From the NCBI GenBank assembly GCA_020809705.1, contig CP085829.1, positions 3,720,001 to 3,784,000 on the forward strand: a stretch of DNA of 64,000 bases, written 5' to 3'. Within the stretch, counting starts at the first letter, position 1. Each line of letters starts with the position of its first letter. The notes beneath the pieces were generated by a model. It was not told the DNA's origin. It searched no databases and worked only from the letters and a program-made list of their open reading frames with translations. A program made the position numbers and the translations under genes. The DNA comes from Calonectria ilicicola. Taxonomy: Eukaryota > Ascomycota > Sordariomycetes > Hypocreales > Nectriaceae. This document shows positions 1-11,048 of this stretch, piece by piece.

Positions 1-3000
1 TGGTGTCAACGGTTATTTGCGGCACGTTTAGCTTCACAGAGGGGGGGGGCAGCATTCAAATGCGCGAGTCATTCAACGCCAAGATGGGGCAATTAGCGCT
101 GAGCTTGCGGCTCAACGGCTCATCCTGCGTGGTAATCACCTCTCTAGGAGTGGAATTGATATCTGATGCGAAAACCAAGACGAAGATAGGCATCGATGAA
201 GGTTGTGTGAAACCTAGGGGAGGGTGGAAACGAACGAAAGGAATCAGTGCCTGCACTACAGTCGACCAGATTTTCTTCTTCCAGAAGCCGATTAGACGTC
301 AGTCCGAATATTTGATGCACAATTTTCCTCCCTCTTCCTAAAGAGAAAATCAAGATCAGGGCAGATCCTATCACTAGCTATAGAGGCCACAGGGTTACAT
401 TTGGAAGCTCTTGTCTTGTCAATTGAAGGGTCTATCTAGGTCTCTTATAGCTGCTGTTGTGACTAGCTGTTCCGGTCGGCCGAGGGGAGTTTCTTTTAGG
501 TTGAGGCTATCCAAAGCTAGCTACGGTGACCACCGCATACGGATGTTGCTTGCAGCCGCGTTGGGATAGGTCTGTAGTAGCTAGATCCTTCATCTAGGCA
601 TTTATCCTGATTTGTATGACTATTTGGGGCCGGTTGCGGCAAGAGCTATCTAGCTGTTACTATAAGTACTGGACTGTGCCGTCGAGGGCATCGAGGCTTT
701 GTAGTCAAGGTCCGGCCGGGCCCTAAGAGGCCCGGCTGCTAGGCTAGGCTGTTGAGACCATCTTGTGAGTGTGACAGATCCTTTTTGATCTGTGCTCAAA
801 TCCAAAGAAAACTTGCCTTGACCCTCTCGACGCCACTTCTATACTCCTAATCGTCCTCACTAGCATTTCTGAGATGAGTATCTGCGGCCAGGGGGGCGTT
901 GCCAATTTGATTTTCTGTTCTGATACAGTACAGTCAAGCGAGTCCCTTGCAACCCGAAATCATCCAGGATGTCGAGGGGAACAGCAGCGTTACACTTGAT
1001 GGCATTATCAGGTAGCGCGGCAATTTCTCAGCCGAAGCAAGGTCCCGCCGAACAATCATTTCCTTAAACAAGGCCCTTATTCATTGCTACGGGTTTTTTC
1101 ATAGATCGAAAACGTGGTGAACAACAAACGTACACTCGTAACAAGGGGGCTCACCAAGGAGAACAGACTCCCCAAGGACTCGGGATCCAAAAGCCAGCCG
1201 CAGTCCCTTGGTAAATGCACCATTCGATAGGAATATCCTGAATCTCAACAAACATTCGTTCCGCGCCATACAAGAATACTGCTACATTTGTCAGATCGCC
1301 CGAGTTGACGCTGATATTCTCATACCTGGCAACTGGCGACTCTGGCCTCATTTCAAATGTCAAGACAAGAAAAACGCGGACAGCGCCATAAAGTCTCACC
1401 TGTGCGATAAATCCAATGGATCAATAGCTTTTACGCTGTTAGTTTGATTCTGGGTGTCCCGTTTTGGGCTGGCGGGCGCGATCGAGAAAATCAGGCAGTT
1501 CACATCCCACTTGCGCGACAGTGACTGCAATCAAATTCCTACGATGATGCGACCCGCTTTGCAAAATGTCTTGGTCAAGTTAGCAAACATTATTACAGGA
1601 TAGTCGATTCTCTCTGTTTCCAACTTGGCATATTCGCACAGCGGGATGCTACCCATATCACGGTGTTGGTCTCGTGACCAGAAGATCACCAGCCTTCCTA
1701 TTCCTTGACGAAAGATAGAACTCTGCTCAATGGGGCATTTAGCTCTAATAGAGCGGCTATTCTACTGACTTAGCGCTTCTATGGGATAACTAGGTTTATC
1801 TAGGCGCTCGGCTACAATTCACGTTCAAGCTGTATCTACATGTAGGCAACGGGCTACCTCAATATTCACATCCACATTCACATCAACATGTGCACGCACA
1901 TCTTCACGAATTCCAGCGACCTGAGCCGGTCAACCCTACACCGCCTTAATACCAGCTATCCCAGTTTTCCCAGCTGGCATGTGTTGTCAACGCAGCACAT
2001 TTCTTCTGTCACGGTACGGGGATGATTGTCCATGACGTCGCAGACAAGGATTGAACATACCGTGTACCATGTACCAACACAATACGAGGTATCAAAGTAT
2101 TGTGATATATGTGCTTGGGCAAATACATAGTGCTCTGCGACAGAGAAGCGCATTCATTAATGTAAGCCCCCCTGCAGCTTGTACCACTCATATTGCCGCC
2201 AGGGCTCTCAGCGGTTGCATTTAGGGTTCTTTCCAACCATACTTGTAAGCGCGGGTCGTGAGCAAGGGGGGAGCCTGGCGAATTAGGGGGGTAGCAAGCC
2301 GGGGTAGATGTACCGGTCAACATCATATTAATTGGTACCGGTGGCGATGGTTTGCAGCTATAGGCAGGTCTATTGGACCAGCCTCTGCGGCCATGGGTAT
2401 TGCGTTGGATAGTGAGGGCGGTGTGGGGCAGAGTGCAGCTGTGGGCTGATTGTGCCTACAGGGATAATGAAAGAGCAGTTGTCAGAGTGATAGATCATGA
2501 AGATCACTGCACCCCTCCCCCCTTCTTTTGAAAGAGATAAGCGCGACCAGGAAACGGCCTGTTGGGGCCAGGTGTGTCGTGTGTAGCCTTAGTCTCATCG
2601 GATGGATCGAGCAGCCGCTATCCCGTTTCCCCACCCCGGCTCACTGAGTCCCACGAACGAGAGCTTGGGCATTCTTTATTCGGAGAACCCCTGGGGAAAT
2701 AGTATTGAAGTCAAACGGAAATATCGAGCATCCTCAACCGGTTTCTGGCAAAAAAAAAAAAGGCTCTGCTACTGGGTGGCTTCTGAGCTAGCAAGCCTCA
2801 TTCCTGCATCGCGCTGACATAGCCTGGGCGTACAGAGCAACACCATGAGGGGCTGCCAATCACCATCACTGAGGTGTGGGCCGGCCGCAAAGTACCTTGT
2901 GTGCTCTAAGACATCCAGCCCGAATCGACCATTCAACTGGCAGTTGGATGGTAACATGGCATGCCTCCACCCCCTCGCAGGAAGAGATTGCATGCAGCGA

Positions 3001-3466
3001 GCCCCAAGAGCAAGGAAAAAAAGAAAGGTGTTTGTGTTTTCCCCCCGCCAATGGACCTTGACACAGGGGTTTTCCTGTTGTGACGATAGGATGAGACAGG
3101 ACCTTTCTTGGCCAGGCCGGTCTGGCTCGGTTGCCTGGGGAAAGCCGTTTGCCTTCTGCCAAGTCGATATCCTGCAGCGTGCACCAAAGCAAACAATTAT
3201 TTAAGCCCGGCCTGTCCCCCTCTCTCCCACGTTCTCTTTCACCTTCCACCATCAACTTTCTGCTACTACTTGTACCACATTCCACTACAGCTCAGCTTTC
3301 ACTCCATCAAGACAACTCCCTGTGCGTAAGCGGAAGCTTCGCTCGGCCCAACATACGTCCTTTCACCTCTCTATCTCTCTGCCTGTCTGCCTGTCCTCTC
3401 ATCCTCATATACATTGACACTCACACCAGTCATTACCGTCACGTGTCTGTGTCTTCAACAGCTACA
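1..3466. other. Intergenic region without recognisable gene
   Basis: No convincing coding region was found: open frames are short, overlap on both strands and match no family I know. About 400-830 is rich in CTAG/TAG words and contains a small perfect stem (seven-base arms ACAGATC/GATCTGT near 775-795). This could be an old, mutated transposon, but nothing identifies it. The last 250 bases (about 3210-3460) are strongly pyrimidine-rich, as often seen in the promoter and 5' leader of expressed fungal genes, and lead directly into the velvet gene. Confidence 0.5.
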
Positions 3467-4089
3467 ATGTCTTGCGCTCAGCTTGAAACCCTTCAGTCGG
3501 AGGTCTCCTATAGTAGGTTATCCCCAATACACTTCATCAACCTTTCCGCATGTCTTATACTGACCAAGCCCAAGACCAGCAGGAGCAAAAGCTGACCGAC
3601 GACGAGTGCAATGAGATCCTTCGCTTCTGCGAGTACAATGTGACTGTTGTTGATCAGCCGGTCTCCGGACGGGCCCCTGGCCTTGAAGATGGGGTGGCCC
3701 TTAGCCCAGCTCCCCGCGTTCGGGTTGACGTTGAGAGCCCTGTTGCCAGCGGTGCTACCTTGCTGGAATGCCTCAAACGTGGTGAATTTATGCTCAACAC
3801 GCATTTGATTGACACTTCTGGCAAAACTGTCACCCTAGAGACAGATCAAAATGGGAAGGGGAAAAAGCAGTTGGTAGGCGATATTTGCGCCACTCCCCAT
3901 TTCACGGATGAGGGCATGTTTTGCACCTTACCTAACTTGATCTGCGTCAAACCTGGACTTTTCCGCATCTCTCTCGGCTTTGTCTTCATGGATCCGCAGG
4001 TCACTGGCTCATCCAAGATCCATCCGGCAGTCGCTCGTACTACCACAGATGTTTTCAGGGTCTTGGGAGCCAAGGGAGCCAAACTTTGA
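3467..4089 (+). CDS. Compact velvet-domain protein
   Basis: Two exons, 3467-3512 and 3575-4089, encode 186 aa; the intron starts GTAGGT and has a CTGAC branch site. An alternative acceptor six bases upstream (exon 2 at 3569) keeps the frame. Velvet proteins are fungal NF-kB-like DNA-binding regulators coupling development to secondary metabolism. Velvet features in order: a QP..GRAPG segment, the LSPAPRVRVDV strand (compare the family's PPPIVQL), FMLNTHLID, LVGDICATPHFTD, then the FCTLPNLICVKPGLFRISLGF core and a final DVFRVLGAK strand. It stops where VelB/VosA/VeA proteins continue with the KFPGM segment and a conserved C-terminal helix, so it is a minimal or C-terminally shortened velvet protein. 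It is much shorter than VeA and lacks the long disordered regions of VelB/VosA. The AKL ending resembles a PTS1 signal, probably by chance. The velvet assignment is fairly secure; subfamily is unknown. Confidence 0.75.
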
Positions 4090-5687
4090 GAGGCGTCCGT
4101 CCAATCATGCTTAGATAGTGACAGGAAATGGGAATAACCGGGTTCAGTGGTTGAAAAATTAAAAAGGGAAAAAAAACCATTCTTAGCTTATGAAGGTATG
4201 GCGATGGAAATATAGCGCGCTCACCACACACATCGGGACATCACCGACAATTAACTACATTCATTAATATCCTTGCGTTTTTTCTTGTAGCGTGAATGTA
4301 TTAAAGTATTTTTATGTAAACCATGCACCACACACCCTCCACGAAGGCCTTCATTAGCGGGCCAACGCTTGGTCCCATGGGCTGCATTCACCGGCCTTCA
4401 GCACCCATCGGAGATGCATCCATCGCCCGCAACGTAGTCTCGATTTTTGGTGTACCCTCACAATATCCCTCCCGTGTACCGCAATGATAGATCGTCGGTC
4501 ATGTGTGAGTAGCACGTCTTTGTGAGAACCAGTCTCCACATCAAGGCGAGCAGGTGCAGGTGTGGGTGCGGGTGCAGGCTCAAGCTCAACGTAATCGACA
4601 AAACCACCTGAAGGACAGCGCTACAAACAGACAGAATTGCCAGCCGGCCAGCAGGCAACTTGAGACAGTTTGAGGCGACCGCAGTGCGGGGTAGCGGAAT
4701 AAATCCGTGTAGAGACAAGTCGCCAAGCATCAGGTTCTGGAGTTGGTTAGTGTGCATCGCAACAAGCAAATTCGTCCATGTACGGCTACAATAATTTCAA
4801 TGAAGGCGAGGCGCACCGAAATATAGTGGCTGTGGGAAGATGTGAGCTGAACTGTCAGAGCTTGCCAGTGGTTTCCTCCATCATGGACAACAAAATAACT
4901 GAACGATCCCCCATTGAGTGCGGGCAGGCTACCCAGTAGGCCCTGTGAAAGGCCCTGCGCAAGGCTCTGCGTAAGGCTCTGTGCAACCTGCCAGCGGCCC
5001 CAGTCCACTGGAAGGGTCAACCAGTTGCTCCCTACCAAGTTCAGTGTCCATCTTCACCCCGCGGAACTTTCAAGGGCTTTAGGAGCCAAACGAAAGTGAG
5101 CTCGATGCTCAGGAGTCATGCAAAAGGCGCGCATCTCCCTCGTATCCGCTGTAGTTTCGATTTTACTCTTGCACCTGTGATCCAACAGACATCGTGGCAT
5201 CGTGTACACGACGGCCAGGATTAAAAGAAGAACGCGCCGTTATACGCAGCGTTATGTCAAGCTTCTAGCTATATGTATCCCAGCTGGCTGTGATGCATCC
5301 GACATCACAACGCATACACTTTAATAGAGTGGCTAGGCTCGAAAGCATAGCACACGTCTTGACCGCATTCCAGCCCTCCATTAGGTAAACATAAATACTA
5401 GATTATTTATTTCATAGGATTATTTAGTATGGATTATTTAGTATGGATTATTTATTATGGATTATTTATTATGAATTATTTATTATAAATTATTTATTAG
5501 AATTTGTATTTTTTCTTAATTGGTTGTTAAATTGCCAAAGTGGGGCTATGGACCTCATTAACGCGAAGCGCACGCGTTCCGATGCAACAGACTCAATCGG
5601 GCCCCAAGACCACACACATCAACCAACGTAAATGAATCCACTGCTGCTGTGGCCTATCGACGCCCTTGGGCATCTAGGGCCGTAAAA
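4090..5687. other. Intergenic region with AT minisatellite
   Basis: Lies between the velvet gene and the DUF7924 gene. The early part (4130-4330) is AT-leaning and probably the velvet 3' UTR. A 12-base motif of the AAGGCTCTGCGT type is repeated imperfectly at about 4940-4985. The minisatellite at 5417-5500 is listed separately. Open frames here are short and unconvincing. Confidence 0.5.
5417..5500. repeat. AT-rich minisatellite, 14-bp unit
   Basis: About six tandem copies of GGATTATTTAGTAT, drifting to GGATTATTTATTAT and then GAATTATTTATTAT along the array. It sits about 190 bp upstream of the DUF7924 gene start. The gradient of variants from left to right suggests stepwise expansion by slippage. 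Confidence 0.85.
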
Positions 5688-7185
5688 ATGACCCTGCGGA
5701 ATCCCCTCTCCCCACGCAAACGCCGCCCTCCGACCGACGACGGTCATGACTCCTCTGCCCCTTCCAAGAAGTCCAAGCTGAGCCATCCTGCCTTCCCACC
5801 AGCCAGATTCTGGGACAACCTATCCGAAACCCCTTTGACAAAAAACGCACTACGTGAGTTGGACCGGAGAAACGGCGAGGTTGCTCGGCAGACCGTAAGA
5901 GAACAGAGCCCGGACAGTGTCCTGAGCGGCTCTCTCCAACACTGCGCAAGGGACGGGGGTTTCGACCTCACAGACTTGAGAGGGGTGCGTTGCTCTCTTC
6001 CAATAATATTCTATTAAAGGGCTCGTTGGCTAACCGAAGCAGTGTTGCCCGCCAAACACAAATCCGAGTCGAAATACGAAACCAAGTGATGATCGCAGCT
6101 CTAGCCGCAAAATGAGTTCTCAGTCAAGTCTCGGTCGCCGAAAGCGAGGTATACAATCCAACGACGTGACCAACACCACGACAACAAAGACAAAGAGTAC
6201 AACACCATACGATCGCGCATTCCAGCAACACCTCATCGACCACGACATACTCCCATACAGATATCGTTATCCTGATGGGCGTGTTCCGCCACCGCCCGAT
6301 AATATTGAAGAGCTTCGAGAGGTCTGGAAGAGAAGAAGGGACTCCCTTTCGTCCTGCAGGTTCACCGATGAAGACTTTGATAAATTTCAGCTTGCCGATG
6401 CTGAAGCAGCTAAAGAAAGCCAGGTCATGGCGAAGGTCATTCCCATTATCGAGGGAGAAGTCGGGGATGCGAAATGTGCTTGTGGCCAAATCCCATTCAC
6501 TAACTTGGACCACCTTACGGATGGTACCCTTGTACCAGGCAACCCAGATATTTATTACGGCGCCCGACCCGAACAGATTGATCGGCGAATCCGTCAAAAA
6601 ATCGGCGGTCATATCATTCCTTCAACTCAACTTGACCTCCCCATCCTGCCTAACTTCTTTTTCCAAGTTAAAGGACCAAATGGCTCGATGGACGTCGCTG
6701 ATAGACAGTTATCATACGATATGGCGCTAGGATCTAGAGGCTACAATACTTTGCAGTGTTTTAACGTGCCTGATCCAAAGCTTGACAATCGAGCTTATAC
6801 CATTGGCTGCTCTTATTATGCTGGAACACTAAAAATATATGCCAGCCATCCAATACCATCTTCAATAACACGGGGTCAAGCTCCTGGGTATGGGCACGGG
6901 TATGGGCACGGGTATGGGCACGGGTATGGGTATGCCATGACACTAGTTAAGGGTTGGGCCTTGACTAGCGACCCCGATACCTTTGGGCAGGGAGCAGCTG
7001 GATACCGGAATATTCGGGACTGGGCCAAGCAGCAACGGGACCTAGCGATCGCACAAGCCAACGAACGGGTCAACCTTGAGAATGATACGCGCCTGACTAC
7101 TGAGGAAGAAAGTCACACTGACACTTCTTCAGCCGATGAGTTAGCCCTCGATTTTCAACCTCCGGCCAAGCGCCCACGTGATTGA
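5688..7185 (+). CDS. DUF7924-family PD-(D/E)XK-like protein
   Basis: Exons 5688-5984 and 6040-7185 give 480 aa; the 55-nt intron has a GTGCGT donor and CTAAC branch, both phase 0. The start at 5688 is preferred because the upstream in-frame ATG adds only a short leader. Recognisable landmarks of this fungal family: a basic N-terminus, RFWDNLS..PLTKNALRELDRRN near residues 40-70, a low-complexity linker with SSQSSLGRRKRG, then PYDRAFQQHLIDHDI, SRFTDEDFDKF-like, IPFTNLDHLTDGTLVPGNPDIYYGARPEQ split around residues 255-278, and FFFQVKGPNGS near 305-315. The fold is thought to be PD-(D/E)XK nuclease-like; candidate core residues are D269 and Q308-x-K310, with Gln where I expect Glu. Residues near 360 hold a GYGH repeat encoded by a 12-bp minisatellite. 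Function is unknown; such genes are expanded and variable in Hypocreales. Confidence 0.78.
6888..6935 (+). repeat. In-frame 12-bp repeat (GYGH codons)
   Basis: Four nearly perfect copies of GGGTATGGGCAC inside the DUF7924 gene encode a Gly-Tyr-Gly-His repeat. Because 12 is a multiple of three, copy-number changes keep the frame, so this loop can vary in length between strains. It falls between two conserved family blocks, so probably in a surface loop. Confidence 0.85.
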
Positions 7186-7280
7186 CAAGAAGTTGTGTCC
7201 TTTGGGGGGGCCGTCGTTTGCTACCCTGAACCCCACAAACATGTAAACGTTAGAAGGCAAGGTTCCAGGACCTGGATGAC

Positions 7281-7490
7281 AATAAATAAATCAGGAAATA
7301 AATAAATTGGAAATAAATAAATTGGGAATAAATAAATTGGGAATAAATAAATTGGGAATAAATAAATTGGGAAATAAATAAATTGGAAATAAATAAATTG
7401 GGAAATAAATAAATTAGGAATAAATAAATTAAGAATAAATAAATTAAGAATAAATAAATTAAGAATAAATAAATTAGGAAATAAACAGAA
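7281..7490. repeat. AT-rich minisatellite, about 15-bp unit
   Basis: Roughly 13-14 tandem copies of AATAAATAAATTGGG and single-base variants (AATTGGA, AATTAGG, AATTAAG) begin about 95 bp after the DUF7924 stop codon. The open frame read across it on the minus strand is an artefact of the repeat. The rest of 7186-7831 contains nothing I recognise. Confidence 0.85.
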
Positions 7491-7831
7491 GCAAGATAAC
7501 ACTAAGGTTATTCTTTTCCTTGGGGGATCGCTTGCTAATAACAAGATTTTTGGGTCAATTCGCCATGTGCCTGCCACACTTTGAACTACTAGAAGCCGTT
7601 ACATGAGTATGCTATTTGATCAAACACCAGCGGGCAATTCGCTAGAACAACAAATGGAGTTAACGACCAGCGACAGATGTTATTACCGATAACTAAATGC
7701 GTCCAAACACCTTGTTGTACACTCTGTGTCTATAATCGTTTTTTTCTTTAATTGATACCCTCTCCATTTTCCTTGCACCAAGTCAAATTACATAAGACAA
7801 TATCAGCCAGCCGCAGTATGTACCCTGTCTG

Positions 7832-9100
7832 TTACAACTTTGCTCCCTTCTCCTCACCATCCTGCTTCAAGCGAACAACGCCCTGACCTCTATTAGCACA
7901 ACGTCCTTGACTTCTGAGGGTATAAAAAATATACTTACTTCCTGATAGCACGTTGCCAGTAAAACACCATCTTTGCTGAAGATTCTCTGCGTTACCACTC
8001 CGCGTCCCTCGCCAGACCAGGGGCTCTCCATCTCAGTAAACATCCACTCGTCGGCCCGCACAGCCCGTGGGTCATGGAAGTAGATGCTGTGATCCAAGCT
8101 CACCATCATTCCCAGCTTCGGTCGGCTCTTCCAGTCCTCGATTGAGGGGCCCATCCCCTCAAACTCGCTGAGCTGGGTAACCTGCTCCTGCGTTGCCTTG
8201 GGCAGCGTGGCCACTTCCTCAGGGTCGAAGGAGAAGCGCCATAGACCGTGGATGCGCGATACGGTCCCGATGAAATAGCTGTCTGACATGTAAGCGAGCG
8301 CGTTCAGGTGGGCTGCGTGTCCGCCCTCGGCCGAGATTTCGCCTCGGGCGCGGAACCACTGGCGGCACTTGCGGTCATAGGGTTGGGCAGTCGGGTCTCG
8401 GCTGCGCAACACCTCGATGCGGTGGCTCTGAAACGGCCCGCTGCGCGCCCACTCGGGCTCGCCATCCCAGTTATCGGGGGGAGGGACCACGCCTTGGGGC
8501 AGCGGAGCAGCGTGCCGAACCTGCTTTTCGCCGCCGCTGGACTCGCGCACAAAGCTGATGGTGGTGGTGAAGATGCACCGACCCTTCTGCCGAGCCTGCA
8601 CGGTGCGCGTCGCAAATGACCGGCCGTCGCGCACGCGCTCGACGTGATAGAGAATGGGTATCTCGTCAGATCCAGCAAGAAGAAAGTAGCAGTGGCACGA
8701 GTGCGGGAAGAAGCCTTCGGGCACCGTCTTTTGCGCCGACGCGAGCGTCTGAGCAATGACGTTGCCGCCGTATATGCCACGAGCCCCTGGGGGATGCCAT
8801 GGCTTGCGAGTGTTTGTGAAGACGTCCTAATGAGACCCCGTTAGCGATCACACCGTTAATCTAAGCACGCGTGTCCGTAAAGTAGCATGAGACATGGCGA
8901 ACATCTGGCTTACAAGTAAAACCAGTGCTCTATCCACTTATGCATCCCCATGTCAATCGGAGACGGCGTCCGGGGCGCAAGCGACTTACCGGACCCAGCA
9001 CCTGGAGTTCCGTCACCTCGAGCGCAACCTCGACGGGCGCCTGTGACGGATCTGGCTCCGGCGGCCGGAGCAGAGTAGTGCGCTTCTCTGTCTGCGACAT
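7832..9100 (-). CDS. Peroxisomal acyl-CoA thioesterase (ACOT8/TesB type)
   Basis: Three exons on the minus strand, 9100-8990, 8826-7939 and 7882-7832, encode 349 aa; both introns have GTAAGT donors. The enzyme hydrolyses acyl-CoAs to free acid and CoA; fungal members act in peroxisomal fatty-acid turnover. It has the double-hotdog layout of TesB/ACOT8: the N-terminal block with GARGIYGGNVIAQTLASA, HSCHCYFLLAGSDEIPILY, VERVRDGRSFATRTVQARQ, then the C-terminal block with MVSLDHSIYFHD, DEWMFTEMESPWSGEGRG and QRIFSKDGVLLATCYQEGVVR. Length is usual for the family. Reading through the last intron gives a hydrophobic nonsense tail, whereas splicing restores QEGVVRLKQDGE and ends in AKL, a classical PTS1 peroxisomal signal. 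It diverges from the orphan gene at 9846 over a 745-bp shared promoter region. Confidence 0.9.
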
Positions 9101-9845
9101 TGTTTGGATTGCGCGCTGCGTCCTGCGGATTTTTTGACGTGGATATCGTCCCCCCTGTCCTTCAATTGACGTTGGATGTAACCCGGAGCCGCGGGCACGC
9201 CTGCGTCCGTATCCTTGTAGATGACGGGAGGATGTTCCGGATGAACAATAAAACCGTGAAGACGGAAACAGGTGGTGAATTAATTCCTTGGACCTGGACC
9301 CGCTTGGGTTTTTCTCTTGAAGGGGGATGAAGAATCGTGGAAGATGAGAAATAGAAGCAAGACGAAAGTTGAGAAACGAGATTGGACGCGGGTAGCCCGA
9401 GATGCATGGACGCATTCGTTGATATGCTGCATTGCCCCTGTGAGATGGGAGATTTTGCCGAGGTACGGACTTGAAAGCTGGGGTGGGGCACTCTCGGCCG
9501 AGTTCAAATGCCGCCCGAGGCACGATGTGGACTTGCCGAATGTCAACCAGGGGATTATTAAACATCATTTCTTCAAGACTGCACGTGAGAATGTCTCCAT
9601 TCCGCTAAGGATGCGAACAATCGCGACACCCTTCCGAGAAAAGAAAAGTAGAATAGATTGATATTTGTACAGAGCGAATCGTCGCGACCCGTTCGAATAA
9701 GTCACTGTCTTCCCCACAAATTTCAGGCAACAAAAGAGTCCGAGACGATAACACGGAAATTTTAAGCCAGCCCCATCTGCCTTTTCACTGTTCGTCCATC
9801 TGAAGTTTCATTTATTGCGTATCTGCACGGTCAACAGATGCAGAT
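9101..9845. promoter_or_regulatory. Shared intergenic region between divergent genes
   Basis: These 745 bases separate the thioesterase start (minus) from the orphan gene start (plus), so promoters of both must lie here. Open frames on both strands overlap each other and resemble no family. I see no clear TATA box or known operator. Confidence 0.4.
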
Positions 9846-11048
9846 ATGTCGGAAGTACCAACAGCAACTATTGCTATTCTCAGCAAGAACCTCCAAGAAG
9901 TCTATCAACGGGCGGTTACAAATCTCTTGTCGACCAGGCTTGTTGAGAATACATACGCTCAGATCTTAGATGGGCTGCCAACAGTAGAATCTTTGCGAGA
10001 AAGCTATGCTTTTATAGAAGGTCATCCTGTCCTGGAACTTGACCATACTGAAATATGTGAAGGATTTCTCGAAAAAGCCCGTGAATTTAGGCCGAAGTTT
10101 GATTTTTCGCAGTTGTGCTTTAAGCAGTCGGTAAGTCGAAGAAGAATACTATCTTGTAATTCTGAATGAGTCAGCATTTTCTAATTGAAAAAAAAATAGC
10201 TGCTCGATGCATTTCAAAGCACAGCCCAAGGCTCCCAGGAGTTTAATCTTAGGCTCATAGAGCTCATTGTTGTTACTTGTCACCAGATTGCTGTTTTGCT
10301 TTATCAAATGGATATTGGTGCACACAAACATGAGGCTTATGATAGCTGGCTGCAACAAAAGCTAGCTGAATCGATATTAAGATCTAAACCAGGAAAATCT
10401 CAAGGAGGATATATTTTACCAGTTGCTCCATTTGCTCATATGGAGTATATGTTTCCTGAAGTATATCCGAATGGTATTGGAGATGTTGTTGGTTATTGGG
10501 CAGAAGGGCAAATATTTGGTGGTATTATTGTTTTTGATCGCGGCGAGACTGAACAAGAGGTAAACAGTATTGAGGCTTTTTGTACCCCCCAGCATCTAGT
10601 TAACACTTCTCAGTGCAAGTCTATGTGGATTCATGGTGCCCGATTTCTTGGGCCACGGACTCTTTACCCACCGACAGCGGAGCAATTTGCTTCATTAGTG
10701 AATTTTCTACTCTCAACCCCAGATTCAGTTTTGAAGTGTCCTCTTCCCATCCATGGGACACCGAATAACCGTCCGCGTTGGAATCCATGGCATGCCATTG
10801 CACAGTATCATATATTTCGAGATAAATATGAGAGGCAAGTTTCATCTGAACCTCCAGGACGCGGATGCAATCTTGCCTACGAGAATTGGCCAGAGTTAGC
10901 TGACGAATGGTTGATTGATCATCAAGATCTTATGAGAAATCAAGGATTGGTGATAACAGAGGATGATCTGTCTGCTGCTCGGAAAAGATTGCGCGAAGTG
11001 ACACCTTCATCGCCATTTTGGCGTCGGCGTCCTGATAACCATTCATAG
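9846..11048 (+). CDS. Orphan protein with AT-leaning codons
   Basis: Exons 9846-10130 and 10200-11048 (intron 69 nt, GTAAGT donor, ends AAATAG; phase 0) encode 377 aa. I do not recognise the family. The N-terminal third is helical and polar; after the intron comes a moderately hydrophobic segment (LIELIVVTCHQIAVLLYQ), then a Trp/Pro/Tyr-rich globular part with GGYILPVAPFAHMEYMFPEVYP, GYWAEGQIFGGIIVFDRGE, MWIHGARFLGPRTLYPPT and PRWNPWHAIAQYHIFRDKYE. The HGxRFLGPRTLYPPT and NPWHAIAQYxIFRDKYE blocks look conserved rather than random. The ending is basic. Codons end in A or T far more often than in the neighbouring thioesterase, so the gene may be young, transferred or under weak codon selection. 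There is no signal peptide. Confidence 0.7.

Noticed and set aside
7221..7577. 118-aa Phe/Ile/Leu-rich frame on the minus strand, seemingly a membrane protein
   Set aside because: It is the 15-bp AT minisatellite read in one frame.
8304..8780. 158-aa Ala/Arg/Ser-rich minus-strand frame
   Set aside because: Alternative frame over the thioesterase exon, whose real frame matches the hotdog family.
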